A DNA stretch of 64,000 nt from Clusia tigrina (GCA_920105625.2 OV050030.1:64764406-64828405); one strand, 5' to 3'; shown: positions 52,580-64,000, numbered from the stretch's first letter. Notes: a model not told the origin generated them from the letters alone. Numbers and translations: made by a program.

Positions 52580-52936
52580 AAGTAGATATTTTTGCGACAC
52601 TGAAGGCGCCGTAGCGCTGGTCAAAGAAGTTGCAACAAACAGGCGCGATTGTGCTGGTGCACGCAGCTTCGTGTGGGCAAACATAAACCGTCAGTATGAT
52701 CGGACGGTCCAAGTATGTCGTCTTAGCTGTGAGGATTTTTTTGGTAGGGGATTTGTGTTTATTTGTCGTTAGGGATATTTATGAAAACACATTTTTAACA
52801 TTTATACACACAATTAAATACCATGAGCTTAGGATATTAGAAAAAATATAAATAGTCTTATTACGTTGCGCATATGTTACGGGTTAATTTTTGAATATGG
52901 AGCCAATTTTGGTTTTTGTCGAACATATAAGGACAT

Positions 52937-53511
52937 TGTCGGATAAGATCGCCCTCCATCATTTATTTTATAAATTTTTATTTTATATAATATTAATTAT
53001 TTGTAAACTTGTATTCCGGGCCACCCTAATACTGTTTTTCTATAATTGTCACAGCAGCACCAACATACATACATACATAATATGGTTCCGTTTGACCATT
53101 ATGTAGTCATTGTCGTTAGATGTTTACATCTTCGATGCAAAGAAGAATAACAACAACAGCGCGATTTGAAGTTATTTACTTCCAATGTTCTATCCAGCCG
53201 CTGCAGTGTTGTTGTTATTCCCTTTGCTTTCGCTGCTTAGAATAACTGTCTGATTTTTGTCGAATGTTTAGTGGTCCGACGACTTACAGTTTCAGTTCAG
53301 TTGTTATTGAGTTGAGAAACATATCACAGAAAAAGAAGTGATTGTTAAAAGAGCCATAAGTTTAGAATTGTTTATAATAGACAGAAGAAAATTGTGAACA
53401 GAAAAGAGCCACAGAGCCACATAATAAAGAAAGGACCAAACTGAGTTAAATTAAAATTAAATAAAGTGTGTTTAATTTTAAATAACAATCGAAAGGTGTT
53501 TCTGTGCAACA
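52937..53511 (+). repeat. 5' LTR of BEL/Pao element (575 bp)
   Basis: TG...CA ends; contains a CATACATACATACATA stretch and several AATAAAG sites. It differs from the 3' LTR at two bases noticed: T/C near 52974 and T/G near 53473. Confidence 0.95.
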
Positions 53512-53514
53512 TTT

Positions 53515-53532
53515 TGGCGACCGTGGCAGGAC
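53515..53532 (+). promoter_or_regulatory. Primer-binding site of BEL/Pao element
   Basis: TGGCGACCGTGGCAGGAC lies three bases after the LTR end. Confidence 0.82.
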
Positions 53533-54008
53533 GGTTCGTAATAAAATTAGCTTATTTTAAAAAACAAAATAAAGTGTTTCGAATTGTGTCGGGGAGCACA
53601 AAAGTATTTCGTGCCTTCATGGGAGAGACGTAATTATTTTCATCATTTCGTCGTTGGAGTTAACTCATCGTTGGAATTACGTCGCTTCAGTTAAGGAATT
53701 TGCTGCTGCTGCCACTGCGAAATTTTGAGACACAATTTTATTACGGCCGTGTATATTTTTTTTGTGGAAGAAATGTTACTTCGGTGATTTCTATAGCGGG
53801 AACCTTTCCTTTCGAATTTGGCAATAGTGGTTCGTTAGCTCGCTCTTTAAAGTGGTTCAAATACGGTTTTGTTACCATAGACATTCCCGTACATATTTTC
53901 GGCATTATCCTAACGGGAAATATATACTCGATTTGAGGCGTCGCAATAAGTGTTTCGCGCTTTAATTTTTCGGCTCTATATTATTGGTTCGTGTTTTAAG
54001 TACTTGAC

Positions 54009-55200
54009 GTGAAAAACAAAATGTCTACCGACAAAGTTGAAGCATTGGCTGAAGATGTACCTGCGAGTGGCTCAGAATTGGCGTCGCTCAAATTGCAACG
54101 CAGCCACATGAAGCGGAATATAACTAACCTTCATAAGAAGGTTGAAAAAGATGGCGATAAAGTTGACCCCACCATTTTGGATTGCCGTTTGCAGATATTG
54201 GAGTCATATTTTAAGCAACTTTGTTTCATCCAAGGACAGATTGAAAAACATAGTTCCACCGATAATTCGAGAAGTGAGTTGGAGGACATTTTTATTGCAG
54301 CTAAAGCTAAAATAATGATTTTGCTGAATAAAAATCGTGGCTCTACATCGATGGACCACAGTTTTTTCAACGCTTCAATAGCTGGCGGCTCAAATCCCAA
54401 TCGTCTACCCTCGTTAAAGTTGCCTCGATTTGATGGAAAGTACGCGGATTATACAAGGTTTATCTCAACTTTCAACAACATGGTCCATGAGAATTTATCA
54501 ATTACTGCTGTTGATAAATTTAACTATTTGCTGAGTTGTCTCTCGGGTCCAGCGTTAGCAGTGGTGGAGCCGTACACCGTAACGGAAGAGAATTATCCGA
54601 AGGCGCTAACGCGGTTAGAAGAGAGGTACAACAATAAGGTGCTGATTTTCTTGGAACACATCAACGCTCTTTTCAATATTACTTCGATGCCCAAAGGTGA
54701 TAGTGGTTCGTTAAGGAATATTATTGACACTGTAGCTGCTATTCGTGGCTCGTTGTTGTCGCTCGGCTCAGAAATAGACATCATGAACGCCATTTTGGTT
54801 CACATGGTGTTATCTAAAGTGGACGCTGATACGAAGGAAAATTATGATGAGAAGCAGGATTTTAAAATGCTGCCATCTTGGGACACCTGTTACGATACTT
54901 TAAGCCATCGATGTCAATTTCTTGAGAGCCATGGAAGAAAGATAAATGGAATTGAAAACCAGAAGATTGCGAAACCAAAATCAGGTTCTAGTCGGCCCTC
55001 CCATACATTTGTGAATTCAAATTCGAATTGTGGTTATTGTAACTCATCCGAGCACAATATATCAACTGTTCATCGTTTTCGTCTCTCGTTGTTTTAGAAC
55101 GCTTTAACTTTGTAAAGCGTAGCGGACATTGCATAAACTGTCCTCGCAAGGGGCATTTAGTATCGAAGTGCTCATACACATCTCGTTGTAGAATTTGTCA
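54009..55200 (+). pseudogene. BEL/Pao Gag, frameshifted near its end
   Basis: The frame starts near 54009; the likely start is ATG 54021. It encodes a helical N terminus (SDLKL-like SELASLKLQRSHMKRNITNL) and then a DUF1759-type Gag domain: LPSLKLPRFDGKYADYTRFI, CLSGPALAVVEPYTVTEENY and RYNNKVLIFLEHINALFNIT. The first zinc knuckle begins NCGYCNSSEHN at about 55025. A frameshift at about 55060-55070 then takes the reading out of frame to a stop at 55095-55097. In the other frame the sequence continues LERFNFVKRSGHCINCPRKG with a CxxC..H..C pattern and CRICQSSHH, which are the remaining knuckles. A working Gag cannot be made from this copy. Confidence 0.88.
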
Positions 55201-55312
55201 GTCATCGCATCATACGTTATTACATAAATTTAGTGGTCCTGAACAAGCTGGCCCATCAACGTCTCAACAGGCTCCGACTCAACTTACCTCAACCAACCAT
55301 AACCCAGTTTCG

Positions 55313-57286
55313 TTGGTAGTACGATCATTTAAGCGAGCGATCATCCCAACCGCAGTAGTGCTTATATTGGACAGCTGTGGCACATTTCAGCCGGTAAGAG
55401 CTCTTCTTGATTCGTGTTCCGAGATAAATTTCATTGCAGAAGAAACGGCTAAAAGACTCCAGCTGAAGTTAAAGCCATACAACCAAGAAGTATCCGGAAT
55501 TGGTGAAGTTCGAACCAAGATAAGGTCATGTGTCGCTGCTACGATCAGATCCCGTGTAACCTCGTTCCAGTGGTCCTCAAGTTTTGCTGTTACGAAGTCT
55601 ATAGCTGCTCGACAACCTGGTGAGTACATTCAGACGTCACATTGGCAGATACCCAGTTCCGTAGAACTTGCAGACCCTATGTTCTATAAGCCGCAGCATG
55701 TAGATCTGCTTATTAGCACCGAAATATTTTTTGACTTCTTGCTCGATGGTCGTATTTCGCTGGGGAGTAATATGCCTTGTCTCACCAATACAGAGTTTGG
55801 TTGGGTTGTCGGTGGCACTTTTGCTTCAACTTTAAAATCGTCGTTGCCCACCTGTAATCTCGCAACAAGCACTTCAACTTGCAACCTTGAGTCAATGTTA
55901 AATAAATTCTGGGAAGTGGAGGAATATATAACTTCCCCATCAAAATATTCACTTGAAGAAGAATCGTGTGAACGGCACTTTGTAGAAAACGTTTGCATCG
56001 ATCAGGCCAATAGAATTCAACTACGTCTACCGTTTAACAAATCGTTATTATTATATATATTAGGAGACTCATTCAAAATAGCTCGAAAGCGTTTTTTATC
56101 GCTCGAAAGACGCTTAGAACGTGATTCGGTCTTAAAATCTATGTATGTGGAGTTCATGGAGGAATACTTGTCATTGGGACACATGTCGCCTTATCACAGC
56201 TCGCTACGTAGTCCGAATTACGTCATACCTCACCATTGTGTTCTCAGGCCACAAAGCACCACAACAAAAATACGAGTGGTCTTTGATGCGTCGGCTCAAA
56301 CTTCGTCGAATCATTCGTTGAATGATATACTTATGGTCGGCTCTACAATACAGCAGGACCTTATCACCACACTTTTTTCGTTTCGATTAAATAAATACGC
56401 TCTCACCGCTGATATTTCGAAAATGTATCGCCAGTTTCGTATCGACGAAAGAGATCGAAGGTACCAACTCATATTATGGAGAAGCCGCAAGGAGGAAGAA
56501 ATAAAAGTGTTTCAACTCAACACTGTCACATATGGTTTGTCGTCTGCCCCATTTTTAGCAATTCGAAGTTTGTTTGTCATTGCAGAAAAATATGGTGGCT
56601 CCTTCCCTATTGGCTCAAAGGTTCTTCGCGAAGACCTCTACGTATACGACGTACTCACTGGCGCGAACGATGTCGACACCCTACTCACTAAAAGAGCTGA
56701 ATTAGTCCACATTCTGCGTTTGCATGGGCTCGAGCTAGCTAAATGGAATAGTAACTGCAGCGCAATTTCGAAGGCTCACGACGATGAAATCATCATTAAT
56801 ATAGCTGAAGATGACGTCACCAAAGCCTTAGGTATGTCTTGGAAGCCTAAGGTTGATATGTTTTGCTTCAGATTCGAGTTGCCCGAAGTCTCTGTTCCTA
56901 CAAAGAGGTCCATTTTATCCGTTGTTTCCAAAATCTACGATTTGATCGGAATTGTAAGTCCTGTGGTAATTCGCTGCAAAATTCTACTGCAGGAAACATG
57001 GGTCCAGAATTTTGCCTGGGATGATGTTATAACTGGTCAGCTTAAAAATCTTTGGTTGCACATACAAAAAGACCTAAAATTGGTTAAACATATTCAAGTG
57101 CCTCGATATGTATTGACATTCCTCGACGTGCAAGGAGAAATCCATGGATTCGCTGACGCCTCTCAACGGGCATATGGTTGTTGTCTTTATTATCGAGTTA
57201 GCGACCAAGGTACGCACAAAACAACTCTGCTAATCGCCAAGTCAAAGGTCGCTCCAATAAAAGCCCAGTCGTTGCCTCGTCTTTAA
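55313..57286 (+). pseudogene. BEL/Pao Pol, N-terminal half: protease, RT and start of RNase H
   Basis: The frame is open for 657 codons. It has an A17-type protease (VRALLDSCSEINFIAEETAK), the RT (RVVFDASAQTSSNHSLNDIL, ADISKMYRQFRIDERDR, NTVTYGLSSAPFLAIRSL), a conserved KIYDLIGIVSPVVIRCKILL block and the RNase H start (IHGFADASQRAYGCCLYYRV). The catalytic box reads LYVYDVLTGA (residues 442-451), so the first Asp of the YxDD motif is Tyr (445). TAA at 57284-57286 then ends the frame in the middle of RNase H. The Met at 55313 is internal to a longer polyprotein. This copy has no working RT of its own. Confidence 0.9.
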
Positions 57287-59290
57287 TTATGTGCTGCCGT
57301 CTTATTAAGCAAAACGTGGCACAAAATTAAACCTAAAATTGAAAAATTTGTATCATCGACCTATTTTTGGACTGACTCCAAAATAGTTCTGCAATGGCTA
57401 AAATTGCATTCGTCAACACTACAATGTTTCGTCGCCAATCGTGTCTCAGAGCTGCAAGAACAAACAAGAGGTGTCGTTTGGAGACACGTTCCTTCAAAAA
57501 GTAACCCGGCTGATATCGTCTCTCGTGGTTGTAGCGCTGAAGAGTTGCCCAATACGATATGGTTCAGTGGTCCAGCTTTTCTGCAAGAGAATCCCTCTAA
57601 ATGGCCTAAAATGGGAGAAGTAACATCCGTGGATCCAATCGAGTGTAGAAAGTCTGCAGCCTTCAAGTGTTCTGACGTCACACCATCAATCACAGAGGAA
57701 ATAATTGATAAGCATTCATCATATTTTAAAATTGTTCGAATAATTGCTTATATCTTTCGTTTATTTAATAGATGCCCAGTAAACCGTTCGTTGAAGCTCA
57801 AAGACCTAGTCCATATTAGCCCCTGTGAAATCGATCAAATATTTTGGCGAATTGTGGCCCATATACAACAAGCCACTTTTAAAGATGACATCACCGCACT
57901 TGAGAAGGGGAAATTAGTTCACCCATCGCTGCAAAAATTAACGCCATTCTTGCATAAAACTGAAGTCTGCTATGGCTTTGTAATTTTAATAAGAGTTGGT
58001 GGTCGACTCCCCAACGCACCTATACCATACGACGCTCGTTTTCCTGCTTTGTTGCCCAAAAACTATCGGTTTGTCAAGTTGTACATTGAACATTTGCATC
58101 GCAAACATTTGCACGCAGGTCCGAAGGTTTTACTGGGCATCGTGAGGCAAAAGATATGGATAGTCAACGCTAGAGACGTGGTTCGGAATGTGGTCCGACA
58201 ATGCGTACACTGTTTCCGCTACAGGCCCAAATTGAAGGAGCAAATTATGGGAAATTTGCCAGCTGATCGTCTTCGAGCTGAACGCCCATTTTTAATAACT
58301 GGTGTCGATTTTTGTGGACCATTTTCAACATCGTATCGTATTCGGGGTAAAGTGCCATACAAGACTTACATCGCTGTGTTTGTTTGCTTTAGCTCAAAAG
58401 CAACACACTTGGAGCTCGTTTCCGACTTGTCAACAAACAACTTTATTTTATGTCTCAAGCGTTTCGTGGCACGACGTGGCATACCCCAAAAGCTATATTG
58501 CGACAATGCTACGAATTTTGTTGGGGCTCACAATAAATTGGCAGAGCTCGAAGCCACACTTTTTCGCGATGAAGTTGTCCACGAAATGAAAACGTTCTCC
58601 AGCCAAAACGGATTTGAATTTTGTTTTATACCCCCTCGTGCCCCCCACTTTGGTGGACTGTGGGAGGCAGCAGTTAAATCTACCAAAACGTTGCTCCTGA
58701 AAAACATCGGCCAAGCATGTCTGACGTTCGAAGAGTTGCAGACCCTCGTAACAGAGGTAGAATCAATTTTAAATTCTCGCCCTATCGCACCAATGTCAGA
58801 CGGCCCAAATGACGGCGAGGCGCTTACTCCAGGTCATTTGCTTATTGGTTCTTCGTTAATCGCAATTCCAGACGAAATCTTTGATGTCACGAAACAATCG
58901 TCGCTCACCCGTTGGCAGCGTATTGCGTTTTTAAAGCAACAGTTTTGGGAATTGTGGTCCCGAGATTATCTATTGTCGCTTCAGCAACGCACAAAGTGGC
59001 TAAACGCACAGCCAAACATTAAAGAAGGCCAACTAGTCATTATCCATGAGGACAACACCCCACCACAACAATGGCTATTGGCTCGAGTACTGAAACCTAT
59101 ATCCGGCCCTGATGGACGAGTCCGAGTAGTCGAGTTGAAAACAAAAAGTGGTTTGTTTCGTCGTCCCATACACAAGGTGGCTCCCTTACCTTCTCCAGAT
59201 GATTTTTGGAAGGGAGGCCTTTCAACGGGGGGAGAATGTCGGATAAGATCGCCCTCCATCATTTATTTCATAAATTTTTATTTTATATAA
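57287..59290 (+). pseudogene. BEL/Pao Pol, C-terminal half: RNase H end, integrase, DUF5641
   Basis: The same frame continues after the stop. RNase H ends in TDSKIVLQWLKLHSSTL and VWRHVPSKSNPADIVSRGCS. An integrase zinc domain follows (KHLHAGPKVLLGIVRQKIWI, then CVHCFRYRP), then the core: ITGVDFCGPFSTSY, QKLYCDNATNFVGAHNKLAE and PRAPHFGGLWEAAVKSTKT (D, D, E all present). The end has EALTPGHLLIGSSLIAIPDE and RWQRIAFLKQQFWELWSRDY (DUF5641), with LLARVLKPISGPDGRVRVVE. The frame ends at 59288-59290, inside the 3' LTR. It is uninterrupted from 57287 on, so a single stop is the only break in this half. Confidence 0.92.
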
Positions 59291-59811
59291 TATTAATTAT
59301 TTGTAAACTTGTATTCCGGGCCACCCTAATACTGTTTTTCTATAATTGTCACAGCAGCACCAACATACATACATACATAATATGGTTCCGTTTGACCATT
59401 ATGTAGTCATTGTCGTTAGATGTTTACATCTTCGATGCAAAGAAGAATAACAACAACAGCGCGATTTGAAGTTATTTACTTCCAATGTTCTATCCAGCCG
59501 CTGCAGTGTTGTTGTTATTCCCTTTGCTTTCGCTGCTTAGAATAACTGTCTGATTTTTGTCGAATGTTTAGTGGTCCGACGACTTACAGTTTCAGTTCAG
59601 TTGTTATTGAGTTGAGAAACATATCACAGAAAAAGAAGTGATTGTTAAAAGAGCCATAAGTTTAGAATTGTTTATAATAGACAGAAGAAAATTGTGAACA
59701 GAAAAGAGCCACAGAGCCACATAATAAAGAAAGGACCAAACTGAGTTAAATTAAAATTAAATAAAGTGTGTTGAATTTTAAATAACAATCGAAAGGTGTT
59801 TCTGTGCAACA
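59237..59811 (+). repeat. 3' LTR of BEL/Pao element (575 bp)
   Basis: Preceded by the polypurine tract GGGGGGAGAA (59227-59236). Followed by GACAT 59812-59816, the right target duplication. Confidence 0.95.
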
Positions 59812-59919
59812 GACATAAAAGGGGTTAAATGACGCCGATCGACACGGATATGGAACTTGGAATGGAAAACAAGAAAAGAAAAAATATATATATAAAGATA
59901 GAATTTACGGTGGAATGAT

Positions 59920-60145
59920 TTTTAATAAATTTGTCATGACAGAATCATGATCTTAAGAAGTCTGATAATATTGGTATTTTTATTTGAAACCACCATAAAT
60001 AAAAAAAAATTTGTTTGAGTTAAAGTCCATTTTTTTTCATTGTTTTTTAATAAATTTGTCATGATCTTAAGAAGTCTGATAATGTTGGTACTTTATTTGA
60101 AACCAGCATAAATAAAAAAAAATTTTTTGTTTGAGTTGAAGTGGT
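59920..60145 (+). repeat. Tandem duplication, ~114-bp unit, copy B
   Basis: Same pair of units as 13600-13830, with ATGACAGAATCATGATC in the first unit here. Confidence 0.78.
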
Positions 60146-60161
60146 TTTTTTTTGGTGAAAT

Positions 60162-60524
60162 ATGTATTCTAGAAAAAACTGCGTAGTCATAATGAGATTA
60201 AGATTTTATGAATTGGCATTCGATGCAATCAGGAAGCAGTGGATAAAGAAAACTAGATATGAAATGGCCATTCTGGAAGTTGCTCATGCGGTGGAGAAGT
60301 TGGTGCCCATGTTCTCAGGAGTCGAGTTGTATGATCTAAGAACTGAGATCAGGAGCTTCAAAGAAGGTTGTGAGCTAGCACAACAGAGTCTTCCGGAAGC
60401 AGACGGGGAACACTTAAAAAAAGGTATTAGACAAAGAACCTCAGAAGATGCGTTTGACTTACTAGCGCATAGCTCAGTAAGCACCCTGCAGAGTTATATG
60501 GACTTTTGGATCGAAAATATTTAA
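60162..60524 (+). pseudogene. LTR-retrotransposon Gag N-terminal relic (copy B)
   Basis: Equivalent of 13835-14245. The frame is shorter (120 codons) because CCCTGTCAGAG of copy A is CCCTGCAGAG here. Otherwise only a few residues differ (RSFKE for RRFKE; FDLLA for FVLLA). Confidence 0.5.
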
Positions 60525-60716
60525 AACAAAAGTCGTACGACTTTCAACTCAGAAATCTGGGGAGGAATTGAGAGCTTGGGGATAATGGCTCCAGTCACTG
60601 GGGAACGCTGCTGAGACGAAGGCCCACATACAGTTTCCAGGAAGCATTGCAGCATACAAGCAGGCCTAATAAATAGGGATTTAGCAAATTACACACTTAA
60701 CCTAACGCAGAGGAGT

Positions 60717-61268
60717 ATGGCAAAGTCTGTTGAAGCGGTGTCTTCCTCTGAAGCAGCAATACAACAACGAACGACAACAGGTGGAACCGGTTGGACTAAT
60801 ACGCCTGCAGAGGTTGGTCCGGTACAACAACGGAACACAAGTGAAGTCGGTAGGTTTGTGCGCCATTTACCGCAACAGAAGAGCCGAGGATTTCCGAACA
60901 AGAGATTTCAACAAAAAATACCTATTTGCTCATTCTGCCATAAGCCAGGGCATACAAGGGATGAGCGTATCACTCGCAGAAACACGCCCTATTGTTCGGA
61001 ATGCCAAACATATGGTCATGAAGCAAGTCGACAGTGCCAAGGAGACAAAATATGGGATCAGAGTAGGAGGCAGCCAGCTACGATGCGCTCGGATCCACTC
61101 AGGAGGGAAAGCAGGGGTAACTTCAGTAGTCCCCGTGCTAATTCAAAAGAAGTAATTAACCAAGGAAGAAATCCCTTCAATACTGGGAGTGGTCAGCAGC
61201 GATCAAATGTGAACTCCAGAAGTGAAGCGAGGATAAGCAATACCTTACAGAGGTTTCTTCTCATGTAG
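60717..61268 (+). pseudogene. Gag nucleocapsid relic (copy B)
   Basis: Equivalent of 14391-14927 with five more codons (RFPNKRF), so either copy A lost or copy B gained 15 bp. The second knuckle is intact (YCSECQTYGHEASRQC); the first still ends in Arg instead of Cys. Being better preserved, copy B is the better guide to the original protein. Confidence 0.7.
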
Positions 61269-61699
61269 ACGAATGGGACCATCAGGCAGCGGAATTCAGG
61301 GAAAAACAATCCCAACAGAGAGACCAGGGAAACTTCCAACGGCTCCGTCGAGGCCAGTGGACTTGAAAGCCAATAGAAAGGAAGAAATAATGAGGCCAGA
61401 AGTACGTGTGACCGGTAATGTAAGAACTACATGAAAAGAAGGAGCAAGATTCTCTCCAATACCACGTACCGAGTAATGCAAGGACTATGATTCAAGATAC
61501 GGGGAGCAGAGTCTCTCCTGGAAAAAATTTTTGATTGCGTTTTGGTTTGGGTAACTGTGATGATTCTAGTACTTTGGTTAAGTTTTACTAAGGTTAGAAA
61601 GCGTAGGCCAATCGCCGCGAATGCGGTATGGGAGTGTGTAGTTGAAATAATCATTATAATTTTTAGGGAGTATAGGATCTTAAGGGACAACTGCGGTGC

Positions 61700-62014
61700 T
61701 TGGAGGAAAAACTTAAAGAGTTAGGAAGTAGATACGCGTCCATTTTGGATACAAAAGGGTGTTGTTTCGTTGTGAGCAGGATAGGTGATGCCTTCATCGA
61801 GATACTCTTCAAGGAAGCAGGTAGTGCAAAGCTGGTGCTTTTGTTAGACTCTGGGGCGGACACCAGAATCGTAAAATCTAGTCTTTTACGGAAACTACTG
61901 GATGTGTCGGACCGTTTGGAGATTGCACCAGGACACTGGGGTCGCTCAGAGGGCGTATATATCGGAGAGACCATAACGCACGTGACAAGGGTAAGATGTA
62001 AGCTTGCATACTAA
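61700..62014 (+). pseudogene. Aspartic protease relic (copy B)
   Basis: Equivalent of 15359-15673: LVLLLDSGADTRIVKSSLLR with the same stop. Two residues near the start differ (KEL for NEL; KGCC for KVCC). Confidence 0.72.
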
Positions 62015-62505
62015 ATAAATTAGAAGAGGAATATTATATAATAAGGTTTTTAGGCCTAAGTTCACTAGTCACGATCATTTTAAGGAACCTAATTGTGGAT
62101 CAGTTAAGCAGGTAGATACAGTATGTCAAGAATGAGCTTACACACAACAAAAATTAAATTTTTCAACTTAATTACCAAAATGGGTTACTTTTTATTTCTT
62201 TAGATAAGTATTTGATCACAAATTTTTATTGATTTGTATTTACAAGGAAATCGTAAAAAGTATTGTGCGAATTTGGAGCAAAAAGAAGAAAAAATACAAC
62301 AAAAACAAATACTACTCAATTTGGTGATTGTCAAGTAACTGTTTTCACAAATGTTTTTTTAATTCCAATTTGCACCAATTCAATGATTTGTGGTACATTT
62401 ACCGTTATCTATGCTCTGCATCGATTATTATGTGTGATTTTGTTCATAGTTGAAATGTAATTTTTAGATTTCCGCACATTATAAGTTACAATATTGTGTT
62501 TTTAA

Positions 62506-62900
62506 AATGCCAGGTAAACGATTGTCATTTGAGGTGCTTCAGTTAATATACTATAATCACCATTTGGGAAAAAATGTACAGTTATGTTTTCTGTAACACG
62601 GAAAGCAATCTACAATATTTTAAATCGGTTGCTTCACTGAAAAAACGGCTGCAATGCGTGATAGATGCTAAAGGTGGCCATACTAATGGGATACCTATGT
62701 TGCTGAGAAACATACGTTACTAAGCCCAACACGATACAGAGCCGTCGCGACTTGGTGAGAATATCAGGTTTCCAATCGTTTTCTCACTAAGTCACGTACA
62801 CAATCAGAACATAGCAACTCAGTAAGAATATCAGGTTTCAAATCGGTCACCAATAAGACTTTTTCTATTGATTATGTTGGCCACACATAAAAGGCGAACA
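62506..62900 (+). pseudogene. Possible Tc1/mariner helix-turn-helix relic (copy B)
   Basis: Equivalent of 16165-16436, starting MPGKRLSFEVLQLIYYNHHL, with an extra stretch at 62685-62830. In that stretch ATATCAGGTTTCCAATCG recurs as ATATCAGGTTTCAAATCG, a direct repeat of about 18 bp that could have mediated its loss from copy A. The frames are broken. Low confidence in family. Confidence 0.33.
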
Positions 62901-63249
62901 GAAATTCACGGTAAGTCGCATGTGTACGAAAAACGTGTAAATTAAATTTAGGGAAATTTTGAGAAAATTTATTTATAGGATAATTTTTTTAAGCAAATTT
63001 TTATTCAATAACTTCCAAATAAATTTAAAATGAATTAAAATTAATTTTTATTAAATTTTGTGACTAATTAAAAATTTTAATTGAACGTCTTTAAAAAATC
63101 TTAAATTAAATTAGTATTTCCTGGTATTTCCGAGATCTAAAATTCTCCTTTTTCGAATAATTTTTGATAAATATTTTCACGCCCGAAAAAGTAAGAAATA
63201 ATTTAATAAGATCGGCAATCTTGAATCCAAATCCACTTCCTAACCCCGA

Positions 63250-64000
63250 ACAAAATGAGGAAAATAAGCACACAAATAGTAAATAGAATTTTAAACGAAC
63301 GTTTAGCTGAAAGAAACAGGTAACGGCATAGGAGAGTTAGATAAAATACCCGATGTCGTCCGTTGTTTGCGCGAGTTTTCTGGAGATCCAGGCGAATTTG
63401 GATCCTGGAAAAAAGCGTGGAGAGAATATACGAAACTATTCGCGGCTTCATAAATACTTTGGAATTTTGAGATTAATTAGGAACAAAATTATAGGGCACG
63501 CTGACATTGTGTTGGAATCTTACAATACACCATTAAACTGGGCCGCCATTTCTCGCTGCCTTACTACTCATTAACAAGCGCGACTTAGGCACTCTCGAGT
63601 GTCAAATAACTTCCTTAATTCAAGGAAACATGTCAATTCAATAGTTTTACCAAAAGGTTTATACAAACCTTTCATTGATATTAAATAAAATCTCTTGCAT
63701 GGATGCAGGGATGGAGTCGCGTAGTTTGCTGATCACCACTTATAGTAACAAAGCCCTTGACAGCTTTATAAGAGGTCTTAATGGAGACTTACCTAGATTA
63801 TTAGGAATTAGAGAACCCTCTGACCTCCCTGAAGCACTACAATTGTGTCTGAAGTTGGAAAATAAAACTTTTAGAGCAAATGTCGCTCAATATAATTCTC
63901 GCAAAACTCATCATGCACCGCCTCTACCTCCACGTAAGAATTCTCAACAAGCATTCTATCCACATTTAATTCATTGGAATCAATTAATGCAAGGACATAA
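63250..64000 (+). pseudogene. Errantivirus-type Gag relic (copy B, cut by window end)
   Basis: Equivalent of 17839-18589. Contains [20 protein letters not shown] in one frame and, near the window end, [20 protein letters not shown] then [14 protein letters not shown]. The LTR and PBS that precede the gag leader in copy A are missing here, so this gag sits directly on the Tc1-like relic. The rest lies outside the window. Confidence 0.8.

Larger units (their letters stand above)
50765..52936 (+). repeat. Large direct duplication, copy B, left part
   Basis: Matches 11322-13496 in the same orientation with about 1-2% difference by eye. It is preceded immediately by the hairpin end of family A copy 3, unlike copy A, which is preceded by the rest of the Helitron helicase. 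It ends at the target duplication GACAT (52932-52936) of the BEL element. Confidence 0.88.
52937..59811 (+). mobile_element. BEL/Pao LTR retrotransposon (6875 bp), young
   Basis: LTRs of 575 bp at 52937-53511 and 59237-59811 begin TGTCGGATAAGATC and end GTGCAACA. They differ at about two positions, so insertion is recent. The 5-bp target duplication GACAT lies at 52932-52936 and 59812-59816; copy A of the surrounding duplication has a single GACAT at 13492-13496. The interior has PBS, gag and pol in BEL/Pao order (Gag with the DUF1759 domain, A17-type protease, RT, RNase H, integrase, DUF5641). One frameshift and one stop interrupt the coding sequence, and the RT active site is changed. Confidence 0.95.
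59812..64000 (+). repeat. Large direct duplication, copy B, right part (runs off the window)
   Basis: It resumes at GACATAAAAGGG exactly where the left part stopped and matches 13492-18589. Differences from copy A: an insertion of about 130-150 bp at 62685-62830 (or a deletion in A) and loss of the LTR, PBS and leader of the errantivirus between AGGCGAACAGAAA and TTCACGGTAA at 62911-62913. Confidence 0.88.

Overview
This window is an AT-rich stretch of animal genome made almost entirely of transposable elements. I found no credible host gene and no RNA gene. The mix of Jockey-clade non-LTR elements, BEL/Pao, an errantivirus with an Env relic, Penelope, PIF/Harbinger, piggyBac, Tc1 and Helitron, together with ~70 bp introns, points to an insect and most likely a higher fly. 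A tephritid-like fly is only a guess. Recombination-poor heterochromatin would fit, because elements are nested several deep and most are broken.

Layout. 1-3059: decayed Jockey-clade element. 3790-4130: unexplained imperfect repeats. 4420-5030: old solo LTR related to the BEL element at 52.9-59.8 kb. 5182-6765: internally deleted PIF/Harbinger element with 12-bp TIRs and an ATT duplication. 6.8-12.2 kb: Helitron RepHel relic without its Rep nuclease core, split by a 1.5-kb repeat called 'family A' here. 12.2-15.7 kb: LTR-like promoter and a gag/protease relic. 16.5-26.2 kb: errantivirus-type element (LTR, PBS, gag, pol, Env remnant), split at 20.45-23.96 kb by a second Jockey-clade element with a clean target duplication. 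26.68-28.38 kb: piggyBac relic. 28.8-31.1 kb: reverse-strand non-LTR relic. 31.48-31.97 kb: MITE-like element with long TIRs. 32.8-42.2 kb: Penelope-like element (reverse strand) with long inverted arms, one of which is split by a young LTR element (36009-42034). That LTR element has ~1.7-kb LTRs and a single intact 805-codon Gag-protease ORF but no RT or integrase. 42.2-43.4 kb: second family A copy, cut by a Tc1 element (43.36-44.6 kb). 44.7-49.9 kb: nearly intact Gypsy element (one 1333-codon Gag-Pol ORF) behind a ~230-bp (TA)n tract that itself sits between two copies of the LTR start. 50.1-50.76 kb: third family A copy.

The last part (50765-52936 and 59812-64000) is a direct-orientation duplicate of 11322-18589. 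It is split by a young BEL/Pao element (52937-59811) with 575-bp LTRs and a GACAT duplication. The empty site survives in the first copy, so the BEL insertion postdates the duplication.

No genes here work together as a cellular pathway. The ORFs are the Gag, protease, RT, RNase H, integrase, transposase and helicase parts of separate elements. The item most worth follow-up is the Gag-protease-only LTR element at 36-42 kb, a probable non-autonomous element that would need another element's polymerase. Next are the hairpin-ended family A repeat, the duplication with its copy-specific changes, and the (TA)n tract bracketed by LTR starts. All calls come from reading motifs and comparing parts of the window by eye. 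No database search was run.
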